A stretch of 64,000 nt of DNA from Blautia sp. (GTDB lineage: Bacteria > Bacillota > Clostridia > Lachnospirales > Lachnospiraceae): contig JAMPAC010000005.1 of assembly GCA_023667395.1 (NCBI GenBank), forward strand, positions 11,186 to 75,185. Reading direction: 5' to 3'. The position numbers were made by a program, and so were the translations under genes. The notes below the pieces were generated by a model, which was not told the DNA's origin, did no database searches, and was given only the letters and a program-made list of their open reading frames with translations. Below are positions 19,260 to 27,757 of this stretch, in pieces; position 1 is the stretch's first letter; each line of letters starts with the position of its first letter.

Positions 19260-21895
19260 ACCACCAACGCCTCCTCAACCTGACATCCCATGCCCACATC
19301 TTCAAACCTCTTCTGCACGAACCGCGCTCCATCCACATCAGTATTGGCCAGCAATACGTGCAGTTTCCCCTTGGAATCCTGTCCAAGGTAGTCGGTCTGC
19401 CTCACCAGTTTGCTGAGTTTCTCATTGACCTCCTCCTGGGACAGTTCTCCCGGCTCAAGGTTCAGCAGCGCACAGGTAGTAAGGTTCCGGCTCCTCGCGC
19501 GCATAAATGCGGACAGCAGTTCTTCGAAAGCCTCCGGCTCCAATATATGGGTTCCCTGGATATACCGCTGCTGCTCCAATGCCGCCATATAGCGGTTTGC
19601 CCTCAGCACCGCATCCTGGATCAGATGTCCCGTGATTGCCAGCATATCCGCCTGTCCCAGCGTCATCCGCTCCCAGGGGATATCCCAGACCATCAGGATC
19701 ATCTGCATCTCATCCCCCTCATAGATGGCGCTGGCCATCAACGGATATTTCTCGGTCATATTCTTATTGATATAAACCTTATGTTCCTGAATCGCCCCAT
19801 ACAGATCCGTCATCTCCGAATAATTCACGGAATTCCCCAGGATCCTCGCCCTGTCCGATGTGGCGGAAAACAGTCTCGCATAGGAACGGTTCGCCACGGA
19901 ATAGATTGCCACATCCTTGCTCCGCATGATCTTGGAAAGCACTTCCGCCGCGTAGAACAGGACCTCCGCCGGCTGATAGCTGCCCAATTCGGAAGTGATC
20001 TCATAGATTTTCCCCATACTGTCGTTCTGGTTCAACAGATGATCCGACAGCACATCCTTTACCCTGACGTTGCTGCCGTTGATCTCCGACAGGTCGGCCA
20101 GCTGTTTCGTCAAAAACTGTATCTCGCCCGCATGCTCCTCCCGGATGGATCTCAGCTGGTCCCGCATGTATCCCACTACCAGCCCGAGGATCAGGATCTG
20201 CGCCATCCAGACGTATGTGTTATAGTCCAACATGACATCAAAACCGGTCCGCTGGTACATCTGCCGGAAACAGTAACCCGCAATGGCCAGCAGACTGGAA
20301 AAGATGGCCTGCTGCTGCCCATAGACAATGGCAAAAAGCAGCACATACAACAGATAAAAGTCAAGGCGCGTAAAATATTTGCTTCCCACGGCTCTGTTAT
20401 TCAGCATGAAAAAGGGAATAAACATGACCATGTTCTCCAGGAAAGGGATGAAAAGCTTTACGATCTCCCTAAACCCGCGCTTTACCTTTTCTGTCAGGCT
20501 TTCTTCCATGTCCGACCGTCTGGAAAACTGCGCCGCGTTCTTCTGAAGGTACTCAACAAGCTTGGGGATTGCCTTGCCGGGCGGGTTAAAACTCTTCAGA
20601 TGAAATTCCTCCATGAAAGTGAAACCCGACAGGACAACGCTGTTCACGCCTTTTTCCGGGGCATTCACGATCTGGACGCCGTCCTCGTCCGATTCTTTCG
20701 TCTTATCCAGTTCTTCCAGTTCCTTCCATTCCCCGGATGTCCCCGGTTCTTTCGCCGCCTTCTCTTTTTCCGGCTCTTTCGATTCGCCCTGCCCTTTTGA
20801 TTCTGGCAGTTCTTTTGATTCGTTCTGTTCTTTTGCTTCTTCCTGTTCTTTGGATTTCTTCTGTTTTTTGGATTCTTTCTGTTCTTTGGATTTCTTCTGT
20901 TTTTTGGATTCTTTCTGCTCTTTCGGTTCTTTCTGTTTTTTGGATTCTTTCTGCTCTTTCGGTTCTTTCTGTTTTTTGGATTCTTTCTGTTCTTTCGATT
21001 CTTTTTGCTTCTTGGATTCTTTCTGCTCTTTCGACTTCTTGGACGCTTTCAGTCCGTTTGGCCCTTTCTGCAGGTTCTCCTTTATCATGCCTGCGATTTC
21101 CGCCTGGGTCACCGTCCTGCTGCCGGACACCTGATAAACGGATTGTTTGTACTCCTTTGCCGCAGCCACCTGATAAATATACTCCACGGCGTCAGCCAGA
21201 TACACGGGAGAAAACTCTTTCTCCTTTTCCACCGTGAAATGCGACCGGTCGATGGTCTCCACCGCTGCCTCCGCCTCTTCCACATAGATTCCCTTGTCGC
21301 CATCTATGGTGATCTCGCCCGTATCTATGGCTTCCATGCACATCCGGGCGCAGATATTGTCAATCTCCTCACGGCGGGTAGGAATCCCGTATAAATGATC
21401 CAGACGCAGCACCACCACCGTCTCATCCACCATGCGGCCGTAATCCAGGCACATTTTCTCTCCCATGGCCACAGCCTGTGCCTTGGGATACTGCTCCGTC
21501 CGGTTCATGACCTCATTTTTCTCGTTGATGCTGAGACCCCCGAACACTTCCTCTGAAGACAGGTAGATGAATTTTCCTTTTTGCTGGGCGGAAAAAGCCA
21601 TCAGCATATTCAGGATGGCTGAAGAGTAATCAACGGACGTACCCTGCCTGCTTTCCCAGTTGAAATTCCAGTCGTATGCCCCCAGGAAGATCGTCACATC
21701 CGGCTTCACGCTGTTGAAAACCTCGCGGATGCAGGCATTATTGTAGCTGAAACGATATGTCTCAAAGGTTCTGCGATAACCCGGGACTTCCTTTCCCTCT
21801 TCCGTCAGCACAAATACCCTGTGCCTCTCTTTATCCAATTTGTCTATCAGCTTTTGCATCAGGTTGCCTGTGCTTCCCACCAATAAAAAATCCAT
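19256..21895 (-). CDS. pelD: PelD-like c-di-GMP receptor fused to an N-terminal SDR-like domain
   Basis: An 879-residue fusion. Residues 1-280 look like an extended SDR (NAD-dependent epimerase-like) domain, but the glycine motif reads GSTGNLM and the Tyr site reads YPKAQ, with Gln where the catalytic Lys is expected, so it may be inactive. Residues 284-385 are a charged low-complexity linker of KEQKESKKQKE-type repeats. Membrane helices lie at about 480-579, a GAF-like domain at 640-770 and a degenerate GGDEF domain at the end. In this last domain RQTD (832-835) stands where the RxxD c-di-GMP inhibitory site belongs, while the GGDEF position reads SKGKL. This matches PelD, which activates Pel synthesis on binding c-di-GMP. 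First gene of the Pel core. Confidence 0.8.
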   Translation of the reverse strand: MDFLLVGSTGNLMQKLIDKLDKERHRVFVLTEEGKEVPGYRRTFETYRFSYNNACIREVFNSVKPDVTIFLGAYDWNFNWESRQGTSVDYSSAILNMLMAFSAQQKGKFIYLSSEEVFGGLSINEKNEVMNRTEQYPKAQAVAMGEKMCLDYGRMVDETVVVLRLDHLYGIPTRREEIDNICARMCMEAIDTGEITIDGDKGIYVEEAEAAVETIDRSHFTVEKEKEFSPVYLADAVEYIYQVAAAKEYKQSVYQVSGSRTVTQAEIAGMIKENLQKGPNGLKASKKSKEQKESKKQKESKEQKESKKQKEPKEQKESKKQKEPKEQKESKKQKKSKEQKESKKQKKSKEQEEAKEQNESKELPESKGQGESKEPEKEKAAKEPGTSGEWKELEELDKTKESDEDGVQIVNAPEKGVNSVVLSGFTFMEEFHLKSFNPPGKAIPKLVEYLQKNAAQFSRRSDMEESLTEKVKRGFREIVKLFIPFLENMVMFIPFFMLNNRAVGSKYFTRLDFYLLYVLLFAIVYGQQQAIFSSLLAIAGYCFRQMYQRTGFDVMLDYNTYVWMAQILILGLVVGYMRDQLRSIREEHAGEIQFLTKQLADLSEINGSNVRVKDVLSDHLLNQNDSMGKIYEITSELGSYQPAEVLFYAAEVLSKIMRSKDVAIYSVANRSYARLFSATSDRARILGNSVNYSEMTDLYGAIQEHKVYINKNMTEKYPLMASAIYEGDEMQMILMVWDIPWERMTLGQADMLAITGHLIQDAVLRANRYMAALEQQRYIQGTHILEPEAFEELLSAFMRARSRNLTTCALLNLEPGELSQEEVNEKLSKLVRQTDYLGQDSKGKLHVLLANTDVDGARFVQKRFEDVGMGCQVEEALVV
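20741..21043 (-). repeat. In-frame tandem repeat encoding the K/E/Q/S linker of the PelD-like protein
   Basis: About 300 bases of imperfect repeats (units like KEQKESKKQKE and KEPKEQKES) that keep the reading frame between the SDR and membrane parts of the protein. Several 30-36-base units are nearly identical, so replication slippage could change the linker length without breaking the gene. Confidence 0.85.
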
Positions 21896-21959
21896 TCCCT
21901 ATGCTCCATTCCCCTTTATGCAGACAACTGCGCGGCACGCGCCGGCCATCCTGCCGCAG

Positions 21960-22229
21960 TCACTGCTCCGGAACGATTCCCTGTTCCTTAAGCTGTCGTA
22001 AAAAGCGCTTAACATCCGCCAGGGCTTCCTGCACAGGCGCCCCGTGCTCCCTGCACAGTTCTTCCGCCACGGCTTCTTCCGACTTCAGACACTGATATCT
22101 TTCCCAGATATATGCGCCGCTTTCATTCATTACCGCAGGTTCTTTCCAATCCAGGCCGTCCTGCTCCATATCAATCAGCCAATATAAGCCTGCGGCCTTA
22201 CGCATCTGGTAACGGTTTCTTTTTTCCAT
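21960..22229 (-). CDS. PqqD-like small protein
   Basis: An 89-residue protein with the PqqD pattern: RKAAGLYWLIDMEQDG (beta hairpin), then AVMNESGAYIWERYQ and a helical tail with VKRFLRQLKEQGI. PqqD-family proteins bind peptides or partner enzymes; stand-alone copies also occur in surface-polysaccharide clusters together with NTP_transf_5 proteins, and such a protein is encoded at 5837-7057. It lies 64 bases before the PelD-like gene and probably is the first gene of the long cluster. The ribosome site (GTGGGG) is weak. Confidence 0.75.
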   Translation of the reverse strand: MEKRNRYQMRKAAGLYWLIDMEQDGLDWKEPAVMNESGAYIWERYQCLKSEEAVAEELCREHGAPVQEALADVKRFLRQLKEQGIVPEQ

Positions 22230-22267
22230 AGTTAAGCCCCACGCCCGCTATTGGTGGACACTTGTTT

Positions 22268-22316
22268 ATTGACTTTATTGGTTTGGCCGCCTCGGCCGCT
22301 GACCCATCAAGTCAAT
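22268..22316 (-). promoter_or_regulatory. Structured hairpin in the gap before the Pel cluster
   Basis: An 8-bp outer stem ATTGACTT/AAGTCAAT encloses a GC-rich inner stem GGCCG-AGG-CGGCC. It lies after the amidohydrolase stop (22362) and 39 bases before the PqqD-like start. There is no T-run, so it is not a plain terminator; it may be a leader structure, a protein site or a processing site. No recognisable c-di-GMP riboswitch consensus is present. Confidence 0.4.
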
Positions 22317-22361
22317 ATTTATCCATATTATGCCACCCGTTTTCGAAAATAATATCATATT

Positions 22362-23288
22362 TTAGCACAAATAGGAACCCTTAAAATAAATTTTCTCAGC
22401 AGTTTTCCACAAAATAGCCTCTTTTTCGCCCTCCGCAAACGCCGGACTCTCCAGAATATAGTCAAAAAGGTGTCGGTATGTGTCCCTGCACAGGTTGCTG
22501 GGCAGGTCGCTTCCCCACATCATGCGATCCGCCCCCAGGATGCCCATGGCCTCCCTGATGAACCATACGGCGGTGGGATAGGGATAGGGTTCCGGCCTCT
22601 GGTTCCCGCTTAGACTGGCCAGGTCAAAAACCACGTTTTCCAGGTTCAGCGCTTCCATCGCCTCCCGCCAGTCATTCTCGTAACTGCGCCCCTGGGGCGC
22701 CAGCAGGTGGCAGACCACGAACTGTATCCGGGGATGGCGTTTCACAGCCGCCGCCAGCCTCTGCGCCTGCCAGCAGCATCCGCCGTGACGTCCGATATCG
22801 ACTACGACGGTCAATCCCATTGTTTCCGCATATTCGAACTGTTCCTCCATCATTTCCCCGTCCAGGGGAAACTCCCTGTGATAACTCATAAGCCCGCTGC
22901 CGTCGCTTACCTCAAACTTTACGATGGAAAAACCCAGATCCTCAAACAAATGTCTGCGGACGTCCTCATATTTCCTGCAAAAGGGATCGTAGCACGCCGC
23001 TCCGGTAAACCGGTGGGGATATTTCTGCATGGCCTCCCAGGTGTAGAGGTTCTGGGGGCCGATGAAATTCCCCTGGAGCATCACGGCTTTCTCCACGCCC
23101 TCCCTGTCCATCAGCGCCAGGACAGCCTCCGGCGTCACCCTGTCTTCCCCCAGTTCCTCCGGGAACATCTGGAATCTGCTTCCGTCCGCATACTCCACAA
23201 ATCCGCCGCCGATGCAGCGCAGCTCCCCTTTCGCGCCAAACCCGTTCAGGCTCTGGCAGAGATGAATGTGCGCGTCTATGATCTTCAT
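22362..23288 (-). CDS. Amidohydrolase_2-type metal-dependent hydrolase
   Basis: A 308-residue TIM-barrel hydrolase. It starts KIIDAHIHL with the HxH metal pair, has VVCHLL with a further His near residue 200 and ends with MMWGSDLPSN, the conserved Asp of the family. Members hydrolyse or decarboxylate small cyclic or aromatic substrates; the substrate here is unknown. AGGAGG precedes the ATG by 6 bases. A repeat-rich stretch lies upstream. It may be transcribed with the Pel cluster, but a 132-base gap with a hairpin separates them. Confidence 0.8.
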   Translation of the reverse strand: MKIIDAHIHLCQSLNGFGAKGELRCIGGGFVEYADGSRFQMFPEELGEDRVTPEAVLALMDREGVEKAVMLQGNFIGPQNLYTWEAMQKYPHRFTGAACYDPFCRKYEDVRRHLFEDLGFSIVKFEVSDGSGLMSYHREFPLDGEMMEEQFEYAETMGLTVVVDIGRHGGCCWQAQRLAAAVKRHPRIQFVVCHLLAPQGRSYENDWREAMEALNLENVVFDLASLSGNQRPEPYPYPTAVWFIREAMGILGADRMMWGSDLPSNLCRDTYRHLFDYILESPAFAEGEKEAILWKTAEKIYFKGSYLC

Positions 23289-23307
23289 ATGGTTGTCCTC
23301 CTGTTCT

Positions 23308-23503
23308 GATTCCAGTTCCGTCTCTCCACTTCCATGCCTCAGGCGGGGAACAAATTTCCATCTGCATAAACCGCAGCTGAAAATTTATTCCATGTGCCTC
23401 AGGCACATTGCATTTCCTGTTCCGAGACTGATTCCAGTTCCGTCTCTCCACTTCCATGTGCCTCAGGCACATTGCGTTTCCCGTTCCGAGACTGATTCCA
23501 GTT
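23308..23503. repeat. Palindromic direct-repeat block upstream of the amidohydrolase
   Basis: Two interleaved repeats. Unit A, 29 bases beginning GATTCCAGTTCCG, occurs at 23308-23336 and 23430-23458, with a truncated third copy at 23494-23503. Unit B contains the near-perfect palindrome ATGTGCCT-C-AGGCACAT followed by TTCCGAGACTG, at about 23390-23429 and 23455-23493. It occupies the 383-base gap between the divergent genes at 23288 and 23672. It looks like a small REP-like or duplicated regulatory array. Confidence 0.75.
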
Positions 23504-23671
23504 TTTTGATTTCATGTTACCACAAGTTACAGGAAAAGTTTACAAAAAGTTTGTACGACACAAAAAGGATAATTTCCCGAAAGCGCTTTATACTAAGTCA
23601 ACAAACCGACACGAAAATCACCGCAGTCAAAGCGATAACTGCAATATATGAAAATGAACGGGAGCAGGATT

Positions 23672-24289
23672 ATGAAACAGACCATAACTATCAATGATAA
23701 ACGAACGAATCCAAAAGGCGGTCAAGGCCGTAAGAATATCAGACTGGAGATCCTTGCCACAGAACTTCCGGGAGACTGCCCCTCCTTCACATTGGCCATT
23801 ACGGATGAACCCGCCGCACCAAAAAAGCAGACGCCCGCCGCCATCACCGCCACCCTGGAAAGAAAAGACGGGAAACGGGAAACTTACACGCTCCCCCTGG
23901 AGGATGGCAGGAAATATGCGGCGGACTGGTTCAGCCGTATAGAGACCGTGGCAAGCGACGCGCCCATGGAGTATTCCGAAGAACGTTTCTCCGTCTGCGA
24001 TACCCTGAAGGATATCATGGCAAATGACAGGGCTTTCCAGATCCTGACAGATGCCGCGTACTCCATGAGCGGTATCAAAATAACCCGGAACCTGGCGGCA
24101 ATGATGGGAGACAGGACACTGCTGGAACTTGCCTCCGCACTGAAATCTGCCGACGGCTCAGGAACCGGGACAAAAGTTCCTGAAAACGCCCTGCAGATCA
24201 TCAACGCCGAACTGAATAAAATCACAAAAGGCAGCAGCCGAAAATCTGTTTCCAAGGCCGGAAAGCGGTCAGGACTTTCTGCGCAGTAA
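23672..24289 (+). CDS. Unknown protein, about 205 residues
   Basis: Starts MKQTITINDK at an ATG with GGGAGCAGG upstream; a longer in-frame start at 23648 has no ribosome site. The N-terminal half is beta-rich and basic. The C-terminal half has DTLKDIMANDRAFQILTDAA...MMGDRTLLELASAL, resembling small helical domains found at the ends of some glycosidases and Clostridia proteins. It ends [15 protein letters not shown], a basic tail. No signal peptide. It is convergent with the P-type ATPase gene and overlaps its 3' end by 21 bases. Function not recognised. Confidence 0.6.
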   Translation: MKQTITINDKRTNPKGGQGRKNIRLEILATELPGDCPSFTLAITDEPAAPKKQTPAAITATLERKDGKRETYTLPLEDGRKYAADWFSRIETVASDAPMEYSEERFSVCDTLKDIMANDRAFQILTDAAYSMSGIKITRNLAAMMGDRTLLELASALKSADGSGTGTKVPENALQIINAELNKITKGSSRKSVSKAGKRSGLSAQ

Positions 24290-27037
24290 GATCAGTATTT
24301 CATGGGCAAACAGCGGCGCGGCGGCAAGAATGCTCAATCTCATCCACTCGCTTCCCGAAAGGTGGGAGGTACCAAACGCCCGGATCAGGAATGGGATCTC
24401 CGTCACGGCGAACTGCAGGCAGAACCCCACCGCGCAGGCCGCCAGCATCAGCTTGTTTTCCAGGTGCTTCATGCGGAATACGGACTTTCCCGTGTCCCGC
24501 ATCCCAATGGCATGGAACAGCTGCGAGATTCCCAGCACCGTAAAGGCATAGGTCTGCGCCCTGGAAAGCACATGGGGATTCCCCAGCAGATGGGAGATCC
24601 CCGCAGGCGTCAGGGGCAGGCCGTTTGCCCGCAGCAGGGCGCAGGGCAGCATCAGGAAAGCGGTCAGGCTGATGGCCCCGATCAGCACGCCGTAAAAGCA
24701 GGTACAGGCAAGTCCGCCCCTGGCAAACAGGCTCTCCTGCGCCTTTCTGGGCTGCTGGCGCATGAGGCTTTTCCCATCGTTCTTATCCACCCCCAATGCC
24801 AGCGCCGGAAGGGAATCCGTGATCAGGTTGATCCACAGGATATGGCTGGACTTTAAAGGGGACGCCAGCCCGCAGAGCACCGCCGCAAACATGGTGATGA
24901 TCTCCCCCATGTTGGAGGACAGCAGGAATATTACCGACTTGCGGATATTTTCATAGACGCCCCTGCCCTCCTCTATGGCTTTCCTGATGGTGGCAAAGTT
25001 ATCGTCCGTCAGGATCATATCCGCCGCCTGCCTGGCCACATCCGTGCCGTTCATTCCCATGGCGATGCCGATATCCGCCGCCTTTAACGAAGGGGCATCG
25101 TTGACCCCGTCCCCGGTCATGGCAACGATCTCCCCCCGTTTCTGGAAACCGTCCACAATACGCACTTTCTGAGCCGGGGAAACCCTGGCAAAGACCCTGT
25201 TGGTCTCCAGCCGTTTGATCAGGTTCTCTTCTGACATTTTTGTCAGTTCCTCCCCGGTCATGCATTGGTTCCTGTTGTCCGCGATCCCAAGCTGCCTGCC
25301 GATGGCAAAGGCGGTGTCCACATGGTCTCCGGTGATCATCACGGTGGTGACGCCCGCCCCCTTAAAGTCCGCCACGGCGCCTGCAGCCTCCGGTCTGGCA
25401 GGATCCTTCATGCCCACCAGCCCTAAAAATACCAGCCCCTCTTCCCTGGCCTCTTTCGCGTTACGCCGCATGGCAATGGCCAGCGTGCGCAGGGCTTCCC
25501 CGGACATTTCCCGGACCGCAGCCTGCAGCTGCCTGACCTGCTGCGCACCCATGCGGACGATGCCCCTGGAGGTCCAGATTTCCGTGCACCGCTTCCACAC
25601 CTCGTCGGGCGCTCCCTTGGTAAAGCTGATGCAGCTGTAATCTCCATAACCCGCGGCCCGGGGTTCATATCCTGCGGCATGGAGTTCTCCCCTGCCGGAA
25701 TCCGTGGCCTGACGGGGCTTATAGTATGCCATCTGAAGATTCCGGCCTCCTGAAGCAGTAATCCTGTGCAATGTGGTCATCATCTTCCTGTCCGAATCAA
25801 AGGCCAGTTCCCCGATCCGGGGCATCTGACGCTCCAATTCCTCTTTCTGTATTCCCGCCCTGGAAGCCATGTCCAAAAGCGCCAGTTCCGTGGGATCCCC
25901 CATGCCCTGTGCCAGGGAAGCGTCGTTGCAGAGCGCCATCCCCTGGAAAAATTCCGGGCAGACCGCAGGCGATATCTTCGACGCTTCCATGCATTTTCCC
26001 CCTATGACCGCCTTTTCCACGGTCATGCGGTTCTGGGTCAGGGTTCCCGTCTTGTCGGAGCAGACCACGCTGACGGCTCCCAGCGTCTCCACGGAGGGCA
26101 GCCTCCTTACAATGGTATTGACCTTGACCATCCTGGTCACACTCAGGGCGAGGCATATGGTCACCACCGCAGGCAGCCCCTCCGGCACCGCCGCCACCGC
26201 CAGGGAGATTGCCGTGATCAGCATTTCCCCCACATTGCGGCGCTGAAACACTGCCAGTCCAAACAGTGCGGCGCAAAGGAGCAGGGACAGGAAGCTTAAG
26301 ACCTTCCCCAGTTCCCCCAGCCGCTTCTGCAGGGGTGTCATCTCCTCTTTCGCATTGGTGATCATCTCCGCAATCTGCCCCAGTTCCGTCTGCATTCCCA
26401 CGGCAGTGACGATTCCCTCCCCCCTGCCGTAGGTCACGATGGTGGACATATAGGCCATGTTATACCTGTCCCCCAGGGGCAGGTGCTCTCCCCGCCGCCC
26501 CATGAAAGCGGCATCCTTTTCCACAGGCAGGGATTCTCCCGTAAGGGCGGATTCCTCTATCTTCAAGTTTGCCGTGGCTGCCAGCCGCAGATCCGCCGGA
26601 ACCTGGCAGCCCGCCTCCAGGCAGACAATATCCCCTTTTACCAGTTCCGCCGCAGGGATTTCCCTCCGCTTCCCCTCCCGGATCACCACCGCTTTGGGGC
26701 TGGTCAGCTTCTTCAGGGATTCCAGGGCCTTTCTGGCTTTTCCCTCCTGAAGCATGCCTATGATGGCGTTCATGCAGACCACCACCCCGATGATTACCGC
26801 ATCGCTGATCTCTTTCAGCAGCACGGAAACCACCGCCGCCACGATGAGCACATAGATCAGCGGGTCGTTCAGCTGCTCGAAAAAGGATTCGATGACCGTC
26901 TTTTTCCTCTCCCCCCGCATCTCGTTCCTGCCGTCCCTGGCAAGGCGAGTGGCAGCGTTTTTTTCCGTAAGTCCCTGTTTCAGGTCGCTTTCCAGTTGTT
27001 GTAAGGTTTCCTGTATGCTGCACTGTTCAAACACCAC
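24269..27037 (-). CDS. Ca2+-type P-type ATPase (SERCA/PMCA-like)
   Basis: About 922 residues, the normal length for bacterial type II P-ATPases. Numbered from the GTG at 27037 it shows TGES (166-169), the membrane motif PEGLP (285-289), the phosphorylation site DKTGT (328-332), and later [18 protein letters not shown] and an [13 protein letters not shown] helix. It would pump Ca2+ or a similar cation out of the cell using ATP. The GTG is preferred because CGGGAGGG lies just upstream; a longer TTG start at 27100 lacks a ribosome site. That site is part of a strong hairpin. Confidence 0.9.
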   Translation of the reverse strand: MVFEQCSIQETLQQLESDLKQGLTEKNAATRLARDGRNEMRGERKKTVIESFFEQLNDPLIYVLIVAAVVSVLLKEISDAVIIGVVVCMNAIIGMLQEGKARKALESLKKLTSPKAVVIREGKRREIPAAELVKGDIVCLEAGCQVPADLRLAATANLKIEESALTGESLPVEKDAAFMGRRGEHLPLGDRYNMAYMSTIVTYGRGEGIVTAVGMQTELGQIAEMITNAKEEMTPLQKRLGELGKVLSFLSLLLCAALFGLAVFQRRNVGEMLITAISLAVAAVPEGLPAVVTICLALSVTRMVKVNTIVRRLPSVETLGAVSVVCSDKTGTLTQNRMTVEKAVIGGKCMEASKISPAVCPEFFQGMALCNDASLAQGMGDPTELALLDMASRAGIQKEELERQMPRIGELAFDSDRKMMTTLHRITASGGRNLQMAYYKPRQATDSGRGELHAAGYEPRAAGYGDYSCISFTKGAPDEVWKRCTEIWTSRGIVRMGAQQVRQLQAAVREMSGEALRTLAIAMRRNAKEAREEGLVFLGLVGMKDPARPEAAGAVADFKGAGVTTVMITGDHVDTAFAIGRQLGIADNRNQCMTGEELTKMSEENLIKRLETNRVFARVSPAQKVRIVDGFQKRGEIVAMTGDGVNDAPSLKAADIGIAMGMNGTDVARQAADMILTDDNFATIRKAIEEGRGVYENIRKSVIFLLSSNMGEIITMFAAVLCGLASPLKSSHILWINLITDSLPALALGVDKNDGKSLMRQQPRKAQESLFARGGLACTCFYGVLIGAISLTAFLMLPCALLRANGLPLTPAGISHLLGNPHVLSRAQTYAFTVLGISQLFHAIGMRDTGKSVFRMKHLENKLMLAACAVGFCLQFAVTEIPFLIRAFGTSHLSGSEWMRLSILAAAPLFAHEILILLRRKS

Positions 27038-27040
27038 AAA

Positions 27041-27089
27041 TCCCTCCCGAAGCTTGTTTGCTGATGCAATTCTATGCTTCCGGGAGGGA
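27041..27089 (-). promoter_or_regulatory. Hairpin sequestering the ribosome site of the P-type ATPase
   Basis: In the mRNA TCCCTCCCGGAAGC (27076-27089) can pair with GCTTCGGGAGGGA (27041-27053): 13 base pairs with one bulged G and a loop of about 22 bases. The pairing hides the GGGAGGG ribosome site completely, so translation would need the hairpin to open. This could be a metal-, protein- or temperature-responsive switch; the signal is unknown. Confidence 0.6.
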
Positions 27090-27173
27090 AAGTAGTCCAA
27101 GTTTTATGAGGTTGTTTTCAGAATTCCATTCCTTGTTTTTGTGCATTTGCACGGATTTTAGTAATGGCGCATA

Positions 27174-27428
27174 TTAATAATGATATTTACAGGTATACAC
27201 AATCAGATGCTGACCATTGACTTCATACACCAATCTATGTTCCTCCGTTATCCTTCTGCTCCATTTTCCTGCCAGATCATATTTCAGCGGTTCCGGCTTT
27301 CCAAGTCCTTCAAACGGAGTTCTCTTAATATCCTTGATCAGGTCATTAATTCTTCTGACAATTTTCCTGTCTGTTTTCTGCCAGTAAAGATAGTCTTCCC
27401 AAGCATTTTCAGTGAAAGATACATTCAT
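27174..27428 (-). CDS. yoeB: YoeB/Txe-type toxin (ribosome-dependent mRNA endonuclease)
   Basis: An 84-residue protein of the RelE superfamily. It starts MNVSFTENAWEDYLYWQKTD and shows KIVRRINDLIKDIKRTPFEGLGKPEPLKY, a GKWSRRITEEHRLVYEV core and the YTCKYHY end, all typical of YoeB/Txe with the catalytic Glu, Arg and His-Tyr tail. It cleaves mRNA in the ribosomal A site when free (family knowledge). It starts 3 bases after the antitoxin stop. Confidence 0.93.
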   Translation of the reverse strand: MNVSFTENAWEDYLYWQKTDRKIVRRINDLIKDIKRTPFEGLGKPEPLKYDLAGKWSRRITEEHRLVYEVNGQHLIVYTCKYHY

Positions 27429-27431
27429 GCG

Positions 27432-27683
27432 TCAATCCTCCGCATCAAATTTTATAAGCTTTCCATCTTCCGCCTGCCTGATGGACTCTTTTATCCACTC
27501 ATAATTTGCCTTGCTGTCTCTTATGTGAAGATTCTCCATCAGATTATCATATTGTACCTGGGACATAAGCACAACATTTTCATCGTTTTTCCTTGTAATG
27601 ATCGCCACATCAGAATCCTGCACAACGCGGTCACACACTTTTTTAAAATTGTTTCTTACATTTGAAAAATTAGTCGCTATCAT
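27432..27683 (-). CDS. yefM: YefM-type antitoxin
   Basis: 83 residues from MIATNFSNVRNNFKKVCDRV, the usual Phd/YefM N-terminal DNA-binding fold, with AIITRKNDENVVLMS and a flexible toxin-binding tail ending in KLIKFDAED. The ATG at 27683 is chosen because GGGAGAG lies upstream. The frame stays open to 27758, but that extension would cover the promoter and operator. It neutralises the YoeB toxin and represses the operon. Confidence 0.92.
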   Translation of the reverse strand: MIATNFSNVRNNFKKVCDRVVQDSDVAIITRKNDENVVLMSQVQYDNLMENLHIRDSKANYEWIKESIRQAEDGKLIKFDAED

Positions 27684-27704
27684 AGAATCACTCTCCCTAT
27701 AAAC

Positions 27705-27756
27705 AGCATATTCCTGCTTGATAGTATTGTCAACATTTTGTACAATATTCTGTACC
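27705..27756 (-). promoter_or_regulatory. Promoter and likely operator of yefM-yoeB
   Basis: Minus strand: a consensus TTGACA (27728-27733), a 17-base spacer and TATGCT (27705-27710), about 20 bases before the antitoxin start. Just upstream at 27739-27756 is an imperfect palindrome with TGTAC at both ends and an inner TTGTACAA. TGTACA cores are the known binding motif of YefM repressors, so autoregulation is likely. Confidence 0.75.
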
Positions 27757-27757
27757 A

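Noticed and set aside
19253-20800. A 515-codon plus-strand frame opposite the PelD-like gene
   Set aside because: No ribosome site or domain; the composition mirrors the coding strand of pelD.
22230-22361. Possible c-di-GMP riboswitch before the Pel cluster
   Set aside because: The gap holds a GC hairpin but neither the GEMM-I nor the GEMM-II consensus; c-di-GMP control is better explained by PelD.
22966-23472. 168-codon minus-strand frame over the palindromic repeats
   Set aside because: Its repeats come from the DNA repeats and it overlaps the amidohydrolase in another frame.
27038-27100. TTG start at 27100 for the P-type ATPase
   Set aside because: No ribosome site; the region forms the hairpin upstream of the GTG start.
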